Part shown: positions 53,277 through 64,000 of the stretch, in pieces
Layout of the letters: each line of letters begins with the position of its first letter
Position numbering within the stretch: position 1 is the first letter of the stretch
DNA from: Pagrus major
Taxonomy: Eukaryota; Chordata; Actinopteri; Spariformes; Sparidae
Direction of reading: 5' to 3'
Length of the DNA stretch: 64,000 nt
NCBI RefSeq assembly: GCF_040436345.1
Contig: NC_133237.1
Span: forward strand, 25,115,749 to 25,179,748
The notes under the pieces: generated by a model
Seen by the model: the letters and a program-made list of their open reading frames with translations, nothing else
What the model was told of the DNA's origin: nothing
The model's database searches: none
Program-made: the position numbers and the translations under genes

Positions 53277-54716
53277 CTATAAGTAACTTATCTCCAGTGA
53301 CGTGCTCTGTTCCAAGTTTTCCTCTGGCAGAGTTTTAATGCTCCCGTTTTTGGTTCCATTGAGAAGCAACGGTACAGTCAGTGTGGACCCGTTGGCTGGA
53401 TCTTTCCCTTTCGTGTCCCCAGCTTTGTCCTTCCTGTCTGGTGACAACGGCTCCGTCGCTCCGGGAGTCGCTCCTCTTTCCAAGAACAGCGGCTGTGAGC
53501 TCTGCGGCTGGAAGCTGCTGTTGCCGTTTTGGGCGATTCTGTAGATCTCAGTCATTTCCGAGACGTCTTCCTCGTCGTCCTCCTCTTCGTTCTTGATTGC
53601 TCGTCTCAGGCTCTCCCTGGGCATGAGCGCCATCCTCCCCTCGTCCTGCTGCTGCTGCTGCTGGCGCTCCATGGGCTCGTGGTTCTCCACCTTCCTCGTG
53701 GAGCGGCAGAGGGCTTTCCGGAAACCCCTCTTGAAGTTGTCTGACAAGAAGCCGTAGAGGATGGGGTTGGCACAGCTGTTAGCGTAGCCGAGCACTACGA
53801 CGAAATAGTAAAGACCCTGGTACTCGCCAGGCAGGGACACCATCAGGTTGACGATGTTGAGGGCGTAGAAAGGCAGCCAGCAGAAGACAAACATGGCAAC
53901 GATGATTACAACCATGCGTGTCACTTTCCTCTCCGACTTCCTTCGCTTGGTTGAGGTGGCGTGTACCTTTTTACCCGAGCTGCGGATCTTGAAGACTATG
54001 AGCAGGTAGCAGAGGCAGATGATAAGAAGAGGGCAGACAAACCCAACAGTGGAGGTGTAAATTATGAAAGCTGCTTGCCAGATGTTAGCCGGGTGTGGCC
54101 AGGCAATGTTGCAGTTACCGCCAGGCTTCTGGACGTTGGCGAAGATGACCACAGGCAGAACAACAAGAAATGACAGAGCCCAGATTGTCCCATTCACCAC
54201 TTTGGCCACCTGAGGGCGCCTCCACTTTGAAGACCGAATGGGGTGGACTACAGCGAGGTAGCGATCGATGCTCATCACAGTCAGGCAGAAGATGCTGGTG
54301 AACTGGTTGATGGAGTCGACAGTGTAGACCAGGCGGCACATTAAGGAGCCGAACGGCCACGACTGGAGAGTGTTCTGAACCGCCAGGAAAGGCAGACTGA
54401 GCATGAAGAGCTCGTCAGCGATGGCTAAGTTGAGGATGTAGATGTTGGTCACAGACTCTATCTTCGAGTAGTGCAGCACAATGTGGATCACCAAAGTGTT
54501 TCCACCCAGGCCGATGATGCAAACGATTATGTATATGAGTGAGATGAGGACGCCCTCCACGGTCGGACCAGAGGGGCCCTCTGTGGCGGTGCCGTTGGTG
54601 TTGTTGAACAGCGTCTCGTTCAGATCGCTGTCGTTCAACACCAGGAGAAACAGGGGGAGTCCCGGCGAGGGGCTGGCGAAGCTGCCATTCTCCCACATTT
54701 CGTCCGTCATCTCCAT
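53277..54716 (-). CDS. sstr3: Somatostatin receptor type 3 (479 aa)
   Basis: Uninterrupted single coding exon, as usual for somatostatin receptors; class A GPCR coupled to Gi/o, at the plasma membrane and, for mammalian SSTR3, on neuronal cilia. Marks: N-glycosylation sites at N10, N28, N33, N38 and N41; TM1 at about 55-81; the ligand-binding Asp in TM3 (D134 in YTVDSINQF); Cys127 and Cys202 for the extracellular disulfide; DRY at 151-153; the receptor-family signature [12 protein letters not shown] at 311-322. The tail has a six-Gln run (352-357) and an acidic patch (NEEEDDEED), and ends in ISYL, the same last four residues as human SSTR3. It is about 60 residues longer than human SSTR3 (418), mostly in the tail. 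A minus-strand acceptor near 54780 (CTCCGACAG) suggests an upstream non-coding exon. Confidence 0.95.
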   Translation of the reverse strand: MEMTDEMWENGSFASPSPGLPLFLLVLNDSDLNETLFNNTNGTATEGPSGPTVEGVLISLIYIIVCIIGLGGNTLVIHIVLHYSKIESVTNIYILNLAIADELFMLSLPFLAVQNTLQSWPFGSLMCRLVYTVDSINQFTSIFCLTVMSIDRYLAVVHPIRSSKWRRPQVAKVVNGTIWALSFLVVLPVVIFANVQKPGGNCNIAWPHPANIWQAAFIIYTSTVGFVCPLLIICLCYLLIVFKIRSSGKKVHATSTKRRKSERKVTRMVVIIVAMFVFCWLPFYALNIVNLMVSLPGEYQGLYYFVVVLGYANSCANPILYGFLSDNFKRGFRKALCRSTRKVENHEPMERQQQQQQDEGRMALMPRESLRRAIKNEEEDDEEDVSEMTEIYRIAQNGNSSFQPQSSQPLFLERGATPGATEPLSPDRKDKAGDTKGKDPANGSTLTVPLLLNGTKNGSIKTLPEENLEQSTSLEISYL

Positions 54717-54809
54717 CAGCTCGGGCAGCGAGTTTCAGTTGCTTTGTCCTTCTGCTGTCTCAGCTCCCACCCATCTGTTCTGTCGGAGCAGAAAAATCAA
54801 TTAGTTACC

Positions 54810-55290
54810 CAACCAAAGAGTTGACATTTATGTTAGACCCCAGATCAATTGGAGACCAGAGCTCTGATGCCATAAATGGTCATGACATTAGACAGGTCAC
54901 TTCTTACAGATATTTAGAGGTCAGCGTTGATAGAGAGATGAGAATCCATCAGTGCCTCTTTTTTACTTTTCTGTTGCCTGAAGTAATATTATGTTTAACT
55001 TCTAGAGTCCAACTTACATTATGGTTTTAACAGCTGGTTTGGAAACTCAAGTTTTAAGCTCAAATAATTACTTTGGTTAAGACAGAAGCGCCCCAAACCC
55101 TCATTCCCCAAAATATTTTTTAGCACTTCTATATTACAAGGCCAAACTGAAATTGTTTTTTTACCCTTCCCATGTGTTGAATAATGTGCTAATGAACTCT
55201 GGAGATACAAGGTCCCCTTGTGCAGCACAATTTATTCCCTTTGTCAGTAGTAATGGGAAAATGAAATGTCTTCATTTTTACACTTTTCTT
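54810..55290 (+). mobile_element. LINE reverse-transcriptase C-terminal fragment
   Basis: The frame DPRSIGDQSSDAINGHDIRQV, then SYRYLEVSVDREMR, followed in shifted frames by WFGNSSFKLKSNN and a SHVLNN..MNSGD..SPCAAQFIP-like end, matches the C-terminal part of fish non-LTR retrotransposon polymerases of the CR1/L2/Rex group (compare YKYLGV.ID). It is short, has frame breaks and no intact 5' part. It lies just upstream of sstr3. Confidence 0.6.
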
Positions 55291-55299
55291 AACTTGTTA

Positions 55300-58200
55300 T
55301 TTTTTTAAAAGAACAATCCTAATTTTTGTCAATAGCTTCCAGTTTATGTAACCCAACAAAGTTTGAATGAAGTTTCTCGTTGAATCCACGAATGAGTAGT
55401 TCAGAGTTAAAAATGCTTAAAAAAGTGTGAAAATGTGGGATTTTGGATCATTCCGCCGTTCATTTTAAATATTGCCGAAAACACTGAATATTTTGGAAAG
55501 TATGAAAGATATCAATGAGTAACAGCAATCATCTCCAAGCTGAATATGTTGATGTTTGAGTGGAGTGAAGGAGTTCGGTGCCAAAGAAAGTGTCAGGAAA
55601 CATTTGTAGAAGAACATATGTTGTGAATCGCATCTCATCGCAGTTTTACACATCGTCTGCTATTTGTTGTCGTATCTGGTCAATAATTCATCATTTAGTT
55701 AAAGTACATTTTCAGCTCAGTGTAGGAAGCCAATATATGGATGTGATCCTGGTTATGAAAGAGTCCTTCAATGGCTGCATGAAGCACCAGGCTGAGACTC
55801 GACCTGAGCTGTTATTTCTTTGTTATCTCTCACTCATCACAAAGGACCAGCGGAGTATTTATTCTTTTCTCTCTTTGAAACACTTTCAAACGAGCAGAGA
55901 AGAGAAGAGATGAATCTTGCTCTTGTGTTCCTGCCATGTGTTGCCGGTTATTTGCTCGCATTTGATTTACGACACTGATCTCTGGGTTTTCTCATTCTCT
56001 AGTTTCCATGGTGATCCAAATTGCCAAATTGAATGTGAAATGTCCGTAATCACGAGGAATTAGAAGATATTGAAAAATGATTAATGTGACAATGTGCTGA
56101 AATCAAAGAAACTACTCTGGTCTCATAAAAAGACGTACAGACGGTTGTTGGTATTTCTTGCTTGTTCAGGTTGTTTTGTTTTCTTTCTATGTGTCTTTTA
56201 AATTGAACTCCAGGAAGGCAGAGAACTCGAATGCCTTTTTATAATAGACTCTGTAGCCGTCGTCACTGAGGTGACAATAACCTTCTATCAGTGAAGCTCA
56301 GGGCACATCTGTGTTTTTCTCACAGCTGATTTTCTTATTTTTTTAAAAGCAATCTGGGGGAGAAAAAATAAAGGAGATGGTCAGAAATATTTCTCAGATG
56401 ACTTTCTTCTGAAATGGTGCTCGTGATGGTTTTATTGGGATGTGACATTTCCTTCGGGACAGCTGTGTAGCCAGTGAAGAGTGAAGTGAAATGAGACTCC
56501 TATATGCCCTAATGGTGTGCCATCACAGTGCGCTTCAAATGATGTTATGGATCTTTCCTCACATCAGTGTTAATGCATGTCTGAGGAAATGACTCCATCT
56601 GCACCGTAAACAGTGTTCAAGATTTTGGGGGGAAAAGATTTGGGCACTGATACCACTCTCATGTCTGTAAGCTAAATATGAAGCTACTGCCAGCAGCTAG
56701 ATTAGCTTATCTTAGCATAAAGACATTAAACAGCAAGACTGTTAGCAAGGCCTAACGCTAAAAGTGTATTTTTCTTGCCTAACCCTGACCAAGATGCGAG
56801 CGTACGCTGACGATTCCACCATGTGTGTCACAGTTACGCTGGTAAATTCATTTGCATTTAGCCTCTGGGGGACATGAATGCACAAAATTCATTTTAAAAA
56901 TCCATGTAATAGTTGTTGATTCATTCCAATCTGGACAAAAGTGGATTTACATGAACATGGCTGTGTGAACGTGTGGGCGAGTGCACCAGCTGTTGCTTTG
57001 GCAGTCTGACGGTGGAGAGTAGATGTTTACCAAGCATGAGTCTCCTGAGATCACAGTCTCACCTCCACTGCCTTCCAGCTGACTCTCCGCTCCCCATGTT
57101 CCCAGTACAGGTTAACCACACCGCTGCTGGGTTGCTAATGAAATGTCAATTATCAGCACAGGATCACCCATGTGTGGGAACACACTGTGTTTAATCTGCC
57201 TGCTCTATCAATAGGGCCAAATATAGCTGCTATGGTCAAATCAATCTACCTGCAAACATGCATCTTTAATTGTTTCCGGTCTGACTCATCAGCTCATTTC
57301 CACCATTATCCCGTCTGCTTTTCATCTTTTTATCTGTATCCTGTCAGTGTTATCTTTACCTACTCCCTCTGTTTTTCATTGTAAACATGTTTTTTGGTCA
57401 CCAGGATCAGACATTGCAGTATTTTTATGATTGCTGTGGCTCAGCTCTCACCCGAAGAACCAAACTGACTTAACAATAACAGAAAATTCTGAACTCAGAC
57501 ACATTTCACTATATTAAATCACATGCTTTGTTTTCATACACCACATTTCACCACAAGTTTTATTATTAAGCAAACAAATCACTGAACCAGTGTGTGTTTG
57601 CAGCATCATTACCCTCATGAGCACTGCTGCAACATCGCTGCTAATTACTTCCTCAACCGCTACCGCACATCTGAGATGTATGGGAAGGGGAAAAAAAATC
57701 AATTTCATCAAATTAAATCAGTTTAATTTATTGTGTTTTGAACCATGTCAGTGTAGAAATGTATTGAGAAAATGAGATAAGATTTTGGAGTACAATAACA
57801 ACAATCACTTTGTGTAAATGTAAGATTTACTGCAGTGTAAAGTCAGATTTATCATTTTAGGGATGCACAATATGGATTTTTTTTTCCAGGCGGAAATAAT
57901 TACCTGCTACTCATGGCGAAGATAACCAATAGAAGAAGTTCCTATCCTGTAGTTTATGCACACCTGGGGTTAAGAGAGGCAAAAATATAGTGGGCAAAGA
58001 TGGGTTTTTTTATATTCCTCAGCACCTTCCTTTTTTCTGTTGTGAAAATTGATCCAAGTCAAATCGTGAAAGCAAAAATGTCCTTAATGTCTTTAAATGG
58101 CATTATAATTAAAACTTTATAATTTTCTGTTGCTTTTAAGATCAGAATATGTTTTTTTTACTAGTTGTTGTGAGTTTTGAGTTAAAATATTTGGGCAGCT

Positions 58201-58700
58201 TTTATGGAATTTGCAATCAAGGAAACCTTCGACATGTTTTAAAGACTAAATTACAGCGAGTCATTTCAATGTAATTTGTATTTGGCTCAAAGAAACGACC
58301 AAAATGTGTCTAAAAATGAAAAAACAACGTTGTAAAATGACTTTGTGCGACACAAACACCTTGAAGATTTCATCAGAACAAAGTCAACATTCCCGCTGAT
58401 GCTTTTCAAAGCTGAAATGTACAAACATGCCGTTTTTCCAATAAACAGAAATGTGCTATTGACGTTAGCAGGCCTTAAGCATTGTGAGTCAGCTGTGTGG
58501 TATGTGTATAAAAATCTCAACACTTTCTCATGTCCTTGGAAAACAAGCGCTTTTTCTTGGGTAGTTAAGTTTTTTTGTCTCCCTGAGGAGAAAACTGTCT
58601 GAGATTTAAGAAACCGTTGCATCGAAACAGACATCGCAATAAAAAGACAAAAAACACAAAAGGAACGAAGGAGCGGATTAGTCTCAAAGCCGTTAAAACT
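55300..58700. other. Intergenic, no gene seen
   Basis: AT-rich DNA. A degraded MITE end is at 56690-56760, and GGATGCACAATATGGATTTTT at 57861 resembles a hAT end. Frames of up to 115 codons lack domains, splice context or coding bias that I can see. Confidence 0.45.
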
Positions 58701-59400
58701 TTCGAAGGCAGAATATAAACATCATGGTTCATAAATTAGAGGCAACACATCTCACTTTGCATGCTTACAAGAAATTGGTGGGTACTGCTGCAGTTGTCTT
58801 AGAGCCTCCCTGTAGCACCCAAACCATCATCTTCAGCTCTTATAGTCTCTGGTCTGATGGGCCATCCAGGCACAACGACCAATCTGTATGGGTGGGTTCA
58901 TTTCACACCGATAGGTATTTAGCTGGGTGCATCTTTGCTTTATAACAAACCATTTGCCATCAAATTTCGAACTCAAACATGAAATCGGTGTCAAATCTTC
59001 ATGTTTTGAGTCGGCTAACATGACAGCAAGAGTACAAAAAGTTAAATTAGCCGTTCTCCTTGTTCCATTAATGTGACGTACGATCTTACAGAAGGAAAAC
59101 CGAGCTGTTGTCGCGTTAATCTGATCCAGGATCAGTTTGCCCGCCGACTGTGCTCTCAACCATAGTCTCGATCTTAGCTCGTGAATGCATTTCTTCAGTG
59201 CGTTTGTGTTAGTTTTGGATAGTTGTCGGGTAACTTTGTTACCGCTAACTAATATTGTTTTAACTAAACTGCAAAAGTAAAGTAGTTTATTTTCTTGTTT
59301 TGCAGTTACCAAACAACATAAAGTGCTTTCAAGAGGAGTGGGTCGATCTTGATGTTCATGAAGCCACAAACAAACAAAGACAGGATGCTAGCAGATTTGT
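58701..59400 (-). other. Unassigned segment with a 178-codon open frame
   Basis: A minus-strand frame at 58833-59369 begins MWLHEHQDRPTPLESTLCC and is rich in Cys and Arg. No domain is recognised and no splice or promoter context is evident. It may be part of an undescribed repeat or a chance frame. Confidence 0.2.
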
Positions 59401-62400
59401 GATGTGGCTTACTGAGATATAAATGTGGCTAACTGTAAACTAAAGTGTTTTTTAAAAGATAATTGAAATGACAAGTGTAAATGGGGCCATAGAAACATTT
59501 TCAGCCAGTAAGTGCATCTCCAGCCACCTGTTTCAATTTTCAGGTATTAAAAAACCTGAAAGGATGAAAGATTAAGGCAAAAACTTGTTTTAAAAAGTCG
59601 TACTCAATAATATTTTTATGATTGAATTTGAGTGGGGCCTCTAGCTTCTTTCTCATCTCTGTTGAACAAAGTCTGTAACTTCAACGGGCGTCTTAACGTC
59701 GCACCTGAAAGGAGGCTAAAAAAAACAAAGCGCCAGAGCTGGAGCCAAAAACAGCTACGACTACAACAGACCTTGGAGTAAATGCCAGTGTGAAAGGGGT
59801 GTATAACAAAAATCAATGCTTTTTTGACATTTCACAGACCTAACAATGAATTAAGACTCAAGGAAACAAGGATGAATGGCCTCAGCATAAAATGAATCTC
59901 TTTCAAACCTTCACTGTGGTGCAGCTGTCACATCAATCACATTTCTTAGAGCCTCAGTGAAATCAATTTATCAACCTTCCTGTCTGCGTCTCTCATCTCA
60001 AACAGCCTGAAGTTTAATATCTGTATTGTATTTGCCATATTTCATTCCATCTCATTAATCTTATAGTAAACAGAGCCGGGGACCTTTCAGGCCTTTCAAA
60101 CCCGCTCTGAAAGGGAAAATCCATTCAGTTTGTAAATTGAGGTTCTGAACTGCTGCCAGTGTCACACAGCAGCAAGACATCCTGTGATCAAAACGTCTCC
60201 TCACCTGTCTTTCTGTTCTTCAGCTGACACGAGGCGAGTTTCTGCACAGAAACAGCAATATAATCTGAACACCGACAATCAGACGATCAGTACCTTTTGT
60301 GTTTTTTAATGGAAAATCAGAGACGACCGTGTGCAGCTAAAGGCAGAATACTTGGTGTCAACAACATGTGAAAAACGAGGACACCCAGGATAAATGATCT
60401 ATATTTGTCTCCTCTGATGTCTGCATCTTTTGATTGGCTGACGGCCTGAGCTGTATCGAGGACTCATCTCTTGTGGTCATGCTGTTACCGGTGACACATT
60501 CATGCCACATCGTTTACTGATTCACTCCTCGACAGAACTGCATTTTTTAATGCCTCGATCAAGATTCAGATTCAGATTCAGACAGCTTGAAGTTTTAAAT
60601 CATTAGCCAGACGCTGTTTGTTTATATACGCCGAACTGCAACAGTAAATAAGACTTCAAAGCATTTAATGCCAGCTGAAGAAATGTTGAACATATCAGTA
60701 AAATGTTCAATAAAAACATGTCTAATTTATCTCTCCAAATGTAAGGTTTTTATGTTAGAAGCATCCAGGTTTGTTTACTTCTGGAGGAGGCGGGTCTACA
60801 GCAGTTTGTACCGGTGTATCATTACTGCAAAAAATAAGTATTGAAACTGTTTCAAATATTCAGAATCGATATGCATCATATCCCCCTTTGTTTTAATCTA
60901 TCAAAGTACTTTGTGACCCTTTATTCTTTCTTTTTGATTGACTTGTGCACAGATCTGATCTTTTTACTTTGTCAATGTGATATACAGGAGTCATTCGCGT
61001 TGCATTTTTTGGAAAACTTTCGATAGCAATTAATAAGCAGCGATATTTAATTATTGTTGAACAATGCAGCGTGTGATCCAGCTTCACCGTCAAAACATTT
61101 CCTGCTGCTTTAAATTAAAAGACTTCATCTGTCAAAACACTGGGTGGCTTTTATTGTGTGTCAATTAATGTAATTAATGTGATTTGTTTGGGCTGAACTG
61201 TAAACAGATTAGCTGCTCAACAAGTGTTTAAACCTGCCTGTTAGAGGAAGGATTACAGCTTTAAATCATTATGGATGAACATAACGTCACTGTTTATTCA
61301 AACAATCTTGGACGACTCAAACAAACTATGAGTCGCTCTATATTTTTTCTTTTTTTCCGTCAGCTATCAGAGCTGCTGAAAGGGAAATCTGCCTTATCTG
61401 AGACATGAAGGCGCCGCTTATTTCTTCTTCCTTGGAAATTTCAACAACTGGAAAAACGGGAAGCACATTTTTTTTTCCACAGTGGAGTTCTTGGTGTTAG
61501 TGGAATAATTATGCAAACAGCATAATGTTTTACTGTTAGCTGTAAATGCTTTGTTCAAACAGTAAAGGTGCTATTTTGAATGAGCTCACCGTCTGGAAAT
61601 GATTGCACACACACCGTTCACGATAAACACGATTATACTGGATTTAAAATTGCCCCAAAAATCAGATTTATACGACAACTTTTTATTTAATCTTAGAATA
61701 AATTGTCTTAGAATACTTATAAAATATGTCAAGAACTACTTAAAGTTAAATTAGTTGTAAGAGTCAACTTAATCCTTCATATTTTAATGAAGAATTTGTT
61801 TCATCACTGGCATCCGAAGGGACCCAACTAAGCATTTTATGATTTGCCACCTCACGATAAATAAAGTTAAGTTTGAGGAAACTAAGAATACTTAATAAAG
61901 AAGGACCGTGAGTGGGAGAGACATGAATCTTTCTTGATAAATTCAGACTCTTTGAACGTCCAACAGTCGGTGTTTGAAATGACGGATGCCGTTGTCTCAA
62001 TAAAATCTTAAATCATCAAACAAAATGTTAAAAACTAGCCAGGTCTGCTGAACCTTAATGATGAATCAGAGGATAATCAGATAATCAGATTATTCTCACG
62101 TATTTCCTGCCTTTATCTTCCACTCTTATTTACTTGGCTTCTCAGTCTGCTGCTGTGGTTACTTTATTCAGCTCAAGAGCTCAATTTTCAGGAGGTTGCT
62201 GCAGAGTAAACTCATTTGTTTTGAAGAGAAATCTAATTTTACACTTTAAAAACACTCAACAACATCTCCGAGCTTCATAAACACTTCACTTTATAAACAC
62301 GCTCCGTCTCGACACTGTTCCCACTCATCACAATGAAAACAGATGAGCAGAATTGAAATGAGCGCGTGTCAAAAGTCTTGTCGTTGTAATTTGGCTTCAC

Positions 62401-64000
62401 GCAGCTGAAGTGTACAGCCTTTGTTTTTCCATAACAGCCTCAACTTTACTGAAATTCTTATATTATGTCCTCACTTTTGCTCTCTTTTGTTCACTTTGAG
62501 CTTTTTGTCTTCTTTCTTTATTAAGTGCCACATTAAAAACAAGGTAACACTTCACTTTAAACCCTCCTCAACATTTAATAACTCTTTAACGAGGTTGAAG
62601 CAGCTATGAGTGTTTATTAATGTGTATAAACTATTACATTTTCAGTCAGATACACTTATTCTTACTTAATTCCTCTTCTTTAAACACCTACGATGCATAT
62701 TTCAAAAAAGGACTTCAATATTTTCTACACAATTTGCAGGCAAGTAACCTCTTTCACATTACCACAACATATAGGAATACCAGTACATTAATAGACAATA
62801 ATAGTAATAATAACAATGTTTTAACAGGTTAATTGCAATACAGTCCTAGTATTATGACAAAGGCAGTAACAGACACAACAAAATCTCCTTTTTCAAAGCA
62901 TCTCAACAGTCTGAATTTGTTTTTGTGTGTGTTTTCTTATCTTTTTTCCCCACGGGAGAGGTTGTAATTGACAAAAACAGTAATATAGTGCATCATAAAC
63001 TATTCATTAAATGTTTGTAGTGCTTATTGATCTAAACAGGGGGCTTAAAGTAAAGTGTTTCCACTCAGGTCTCTTATTACTGCCTGTGCTGATGTAAAAG
63101 GGACAACAGACTTCATATAGTCACATTAATCAACACCAGAATGCTGTTGCTGATAAGCTGAAGGTGAGGAAATGTTTGTACCTCACACAGGTTTTTAACT
63201 GCAGCTCGCTGCAGGAGCGGAAATGCCAACATCTCGGCTGTCAGGCGCTGCTGCACCGCTGAGCCGAGCATCCATCACAAAGGTCAGAGTATCTGACAGC
63301 GGCAGCACTTGAAAGGTTCGGAGTATTTCAGGGAGGAGCAGCGTCATCCTGACATCTCGGCTCCGATCAACACAGGCGTTCAGGTTCACAGAGTTTACAC
63401 CGAGGGGGCGCGGGTTTGTTTTCTCAGTACAAATCTGAAGTACAGTTACTTGCTCTTTGCCGAAGTTTCATCTTCGTCATCTAAAAAACAGCAGACGAGA
63501 CGAGCTGGTCGACAAAGCAGCTCAGTCTTCAGGATGAAATGTTGGCAGTTAATGTCTCTGCAAACATCAGACACGTACCATGTCGACACGTCTACGAAAC
63601 GTGTCATATCAGATTACGTGTTTATTACCTGACTTTCAAGCCAGCGACCGCGGCCTGTTTCAGTCTGAGTTTCAACATTTGTAAATGTGACACTGGCGAC
63701 AAAAAACAGATATTTTTGACAGGAAGTCTGACCATCACCAGCCCATGCTTGTAGCAACGAAAACAGGTATTTTAAACCAAAACATGACGTTTTCCTCACC
63801 ACCATCAAGTGGCGCTGTGTCTAAACCTAACTAGAGCGTTAGAACAGCCTTGTGATAGGCATGAGATGATATCAAAGTTCATGTCATGATTATCATGTCC
63901 AACATAATTGTGATTCACAACAATATCCCACTAATCATCTTAACATTTTTAAAACTTTAAAATAAAAACTAAAACATACTTGAGTCACTTTAATTTTACA
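59401..64000. other. Intergenic, no gene seen
   Basis: No supported exon on either strand. The last 140 bp (GATAGGCATGAGATGATATC...ATTATCATGTCC) resemble a degraded hAT-type terminal sequence. 62780-62820 is ATA/AAT-rich. Confidence 0.4.

Noticed and set aside
55578-55913. 111-codon + strand frame downstream of the LINE fragment
   Set aside because: No recognisable domain, no start context, and composition like the surrounding spacer.

Overview
This window is vertebrate nuclear DNA from a ray-finned fish, most likely a percomorph teleost. It has multi-exon genes with GT-AG introns, a teleost-type immunoglobulin light-chain constant exon, Tc1 and hAT transposon remains, long (TA)n and (GT)n tracts, and several interspersed repeats of the kind common in fish. 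The species cannot be named from sequence alone. No prokaryotic, CRISPR or convincing tRNA/rRNA feature was seen. All exon boundaries were read by eye from splice consensus, reading phase and comparison between copies.

Layout. (1) 1-480: last exon of an Ig light-chain constant region, cut by the window edge. (2) 2.2-29.7 kb: a tandem array of three apolipoprotein-L-like genes on the + strand (copies A, B and C). Each has non-coding 5' exons, a 14-nt start exon, a large helical exon, a pair of duplicated short exons (B keeps only one) and a final exon carrying the APOL membrane domain. All three can be read through without a break (597, 570 and 570 aa). Between and inside them lie partial duplicates, including an orphan exon 3-4 pair, a relic of a further copy, a rearranged Tc1 element, a hAT remnant and large (TA)n tracts. 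(3) 30.2-37.9 kb: two tandem cytosolic sulfotransferase genes of SULT3 (amine sulfotransferase-like) type, + strand, each six coding exons and 283 aa. (4) 37.9-44.1 kb: eif3d on the - strand, 15 coding exons, 550 aa, ending tail-to-tail against the second sulfotransferase. (5) 44.1-53.2 kb: intergenic, with repeats only. (6) 53.3-54.7 kb: sstr3, somatostatin receptor 3, - strand, one coding exon, 479 aa. (7) 54.8-64 kb: a LINE reverse-transcriptase fragment, then intergenic DNA with no supported gene.

APOL, EIF3D and SSTR3 also lie in that order on human 22q12.3-q13.1, so this is a conserved block into which the sulfotransferase pair appears as an extra. The APOL array is the fast-evolving part. 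Copy C is a visible mosaic of A-like and B-like sequence with a switch point inside 10 bp. Copy B has grown an in-frame heptapeptide minisatellite. Copy B, and more weakly A, carry an interferon-response-like element upstream of the first exon, which copy C has lost together with a TATA-like box and intron-1 splice sites. This pattern fits a defence-type gene family under birth, death and conversion; that functional reading is inference.
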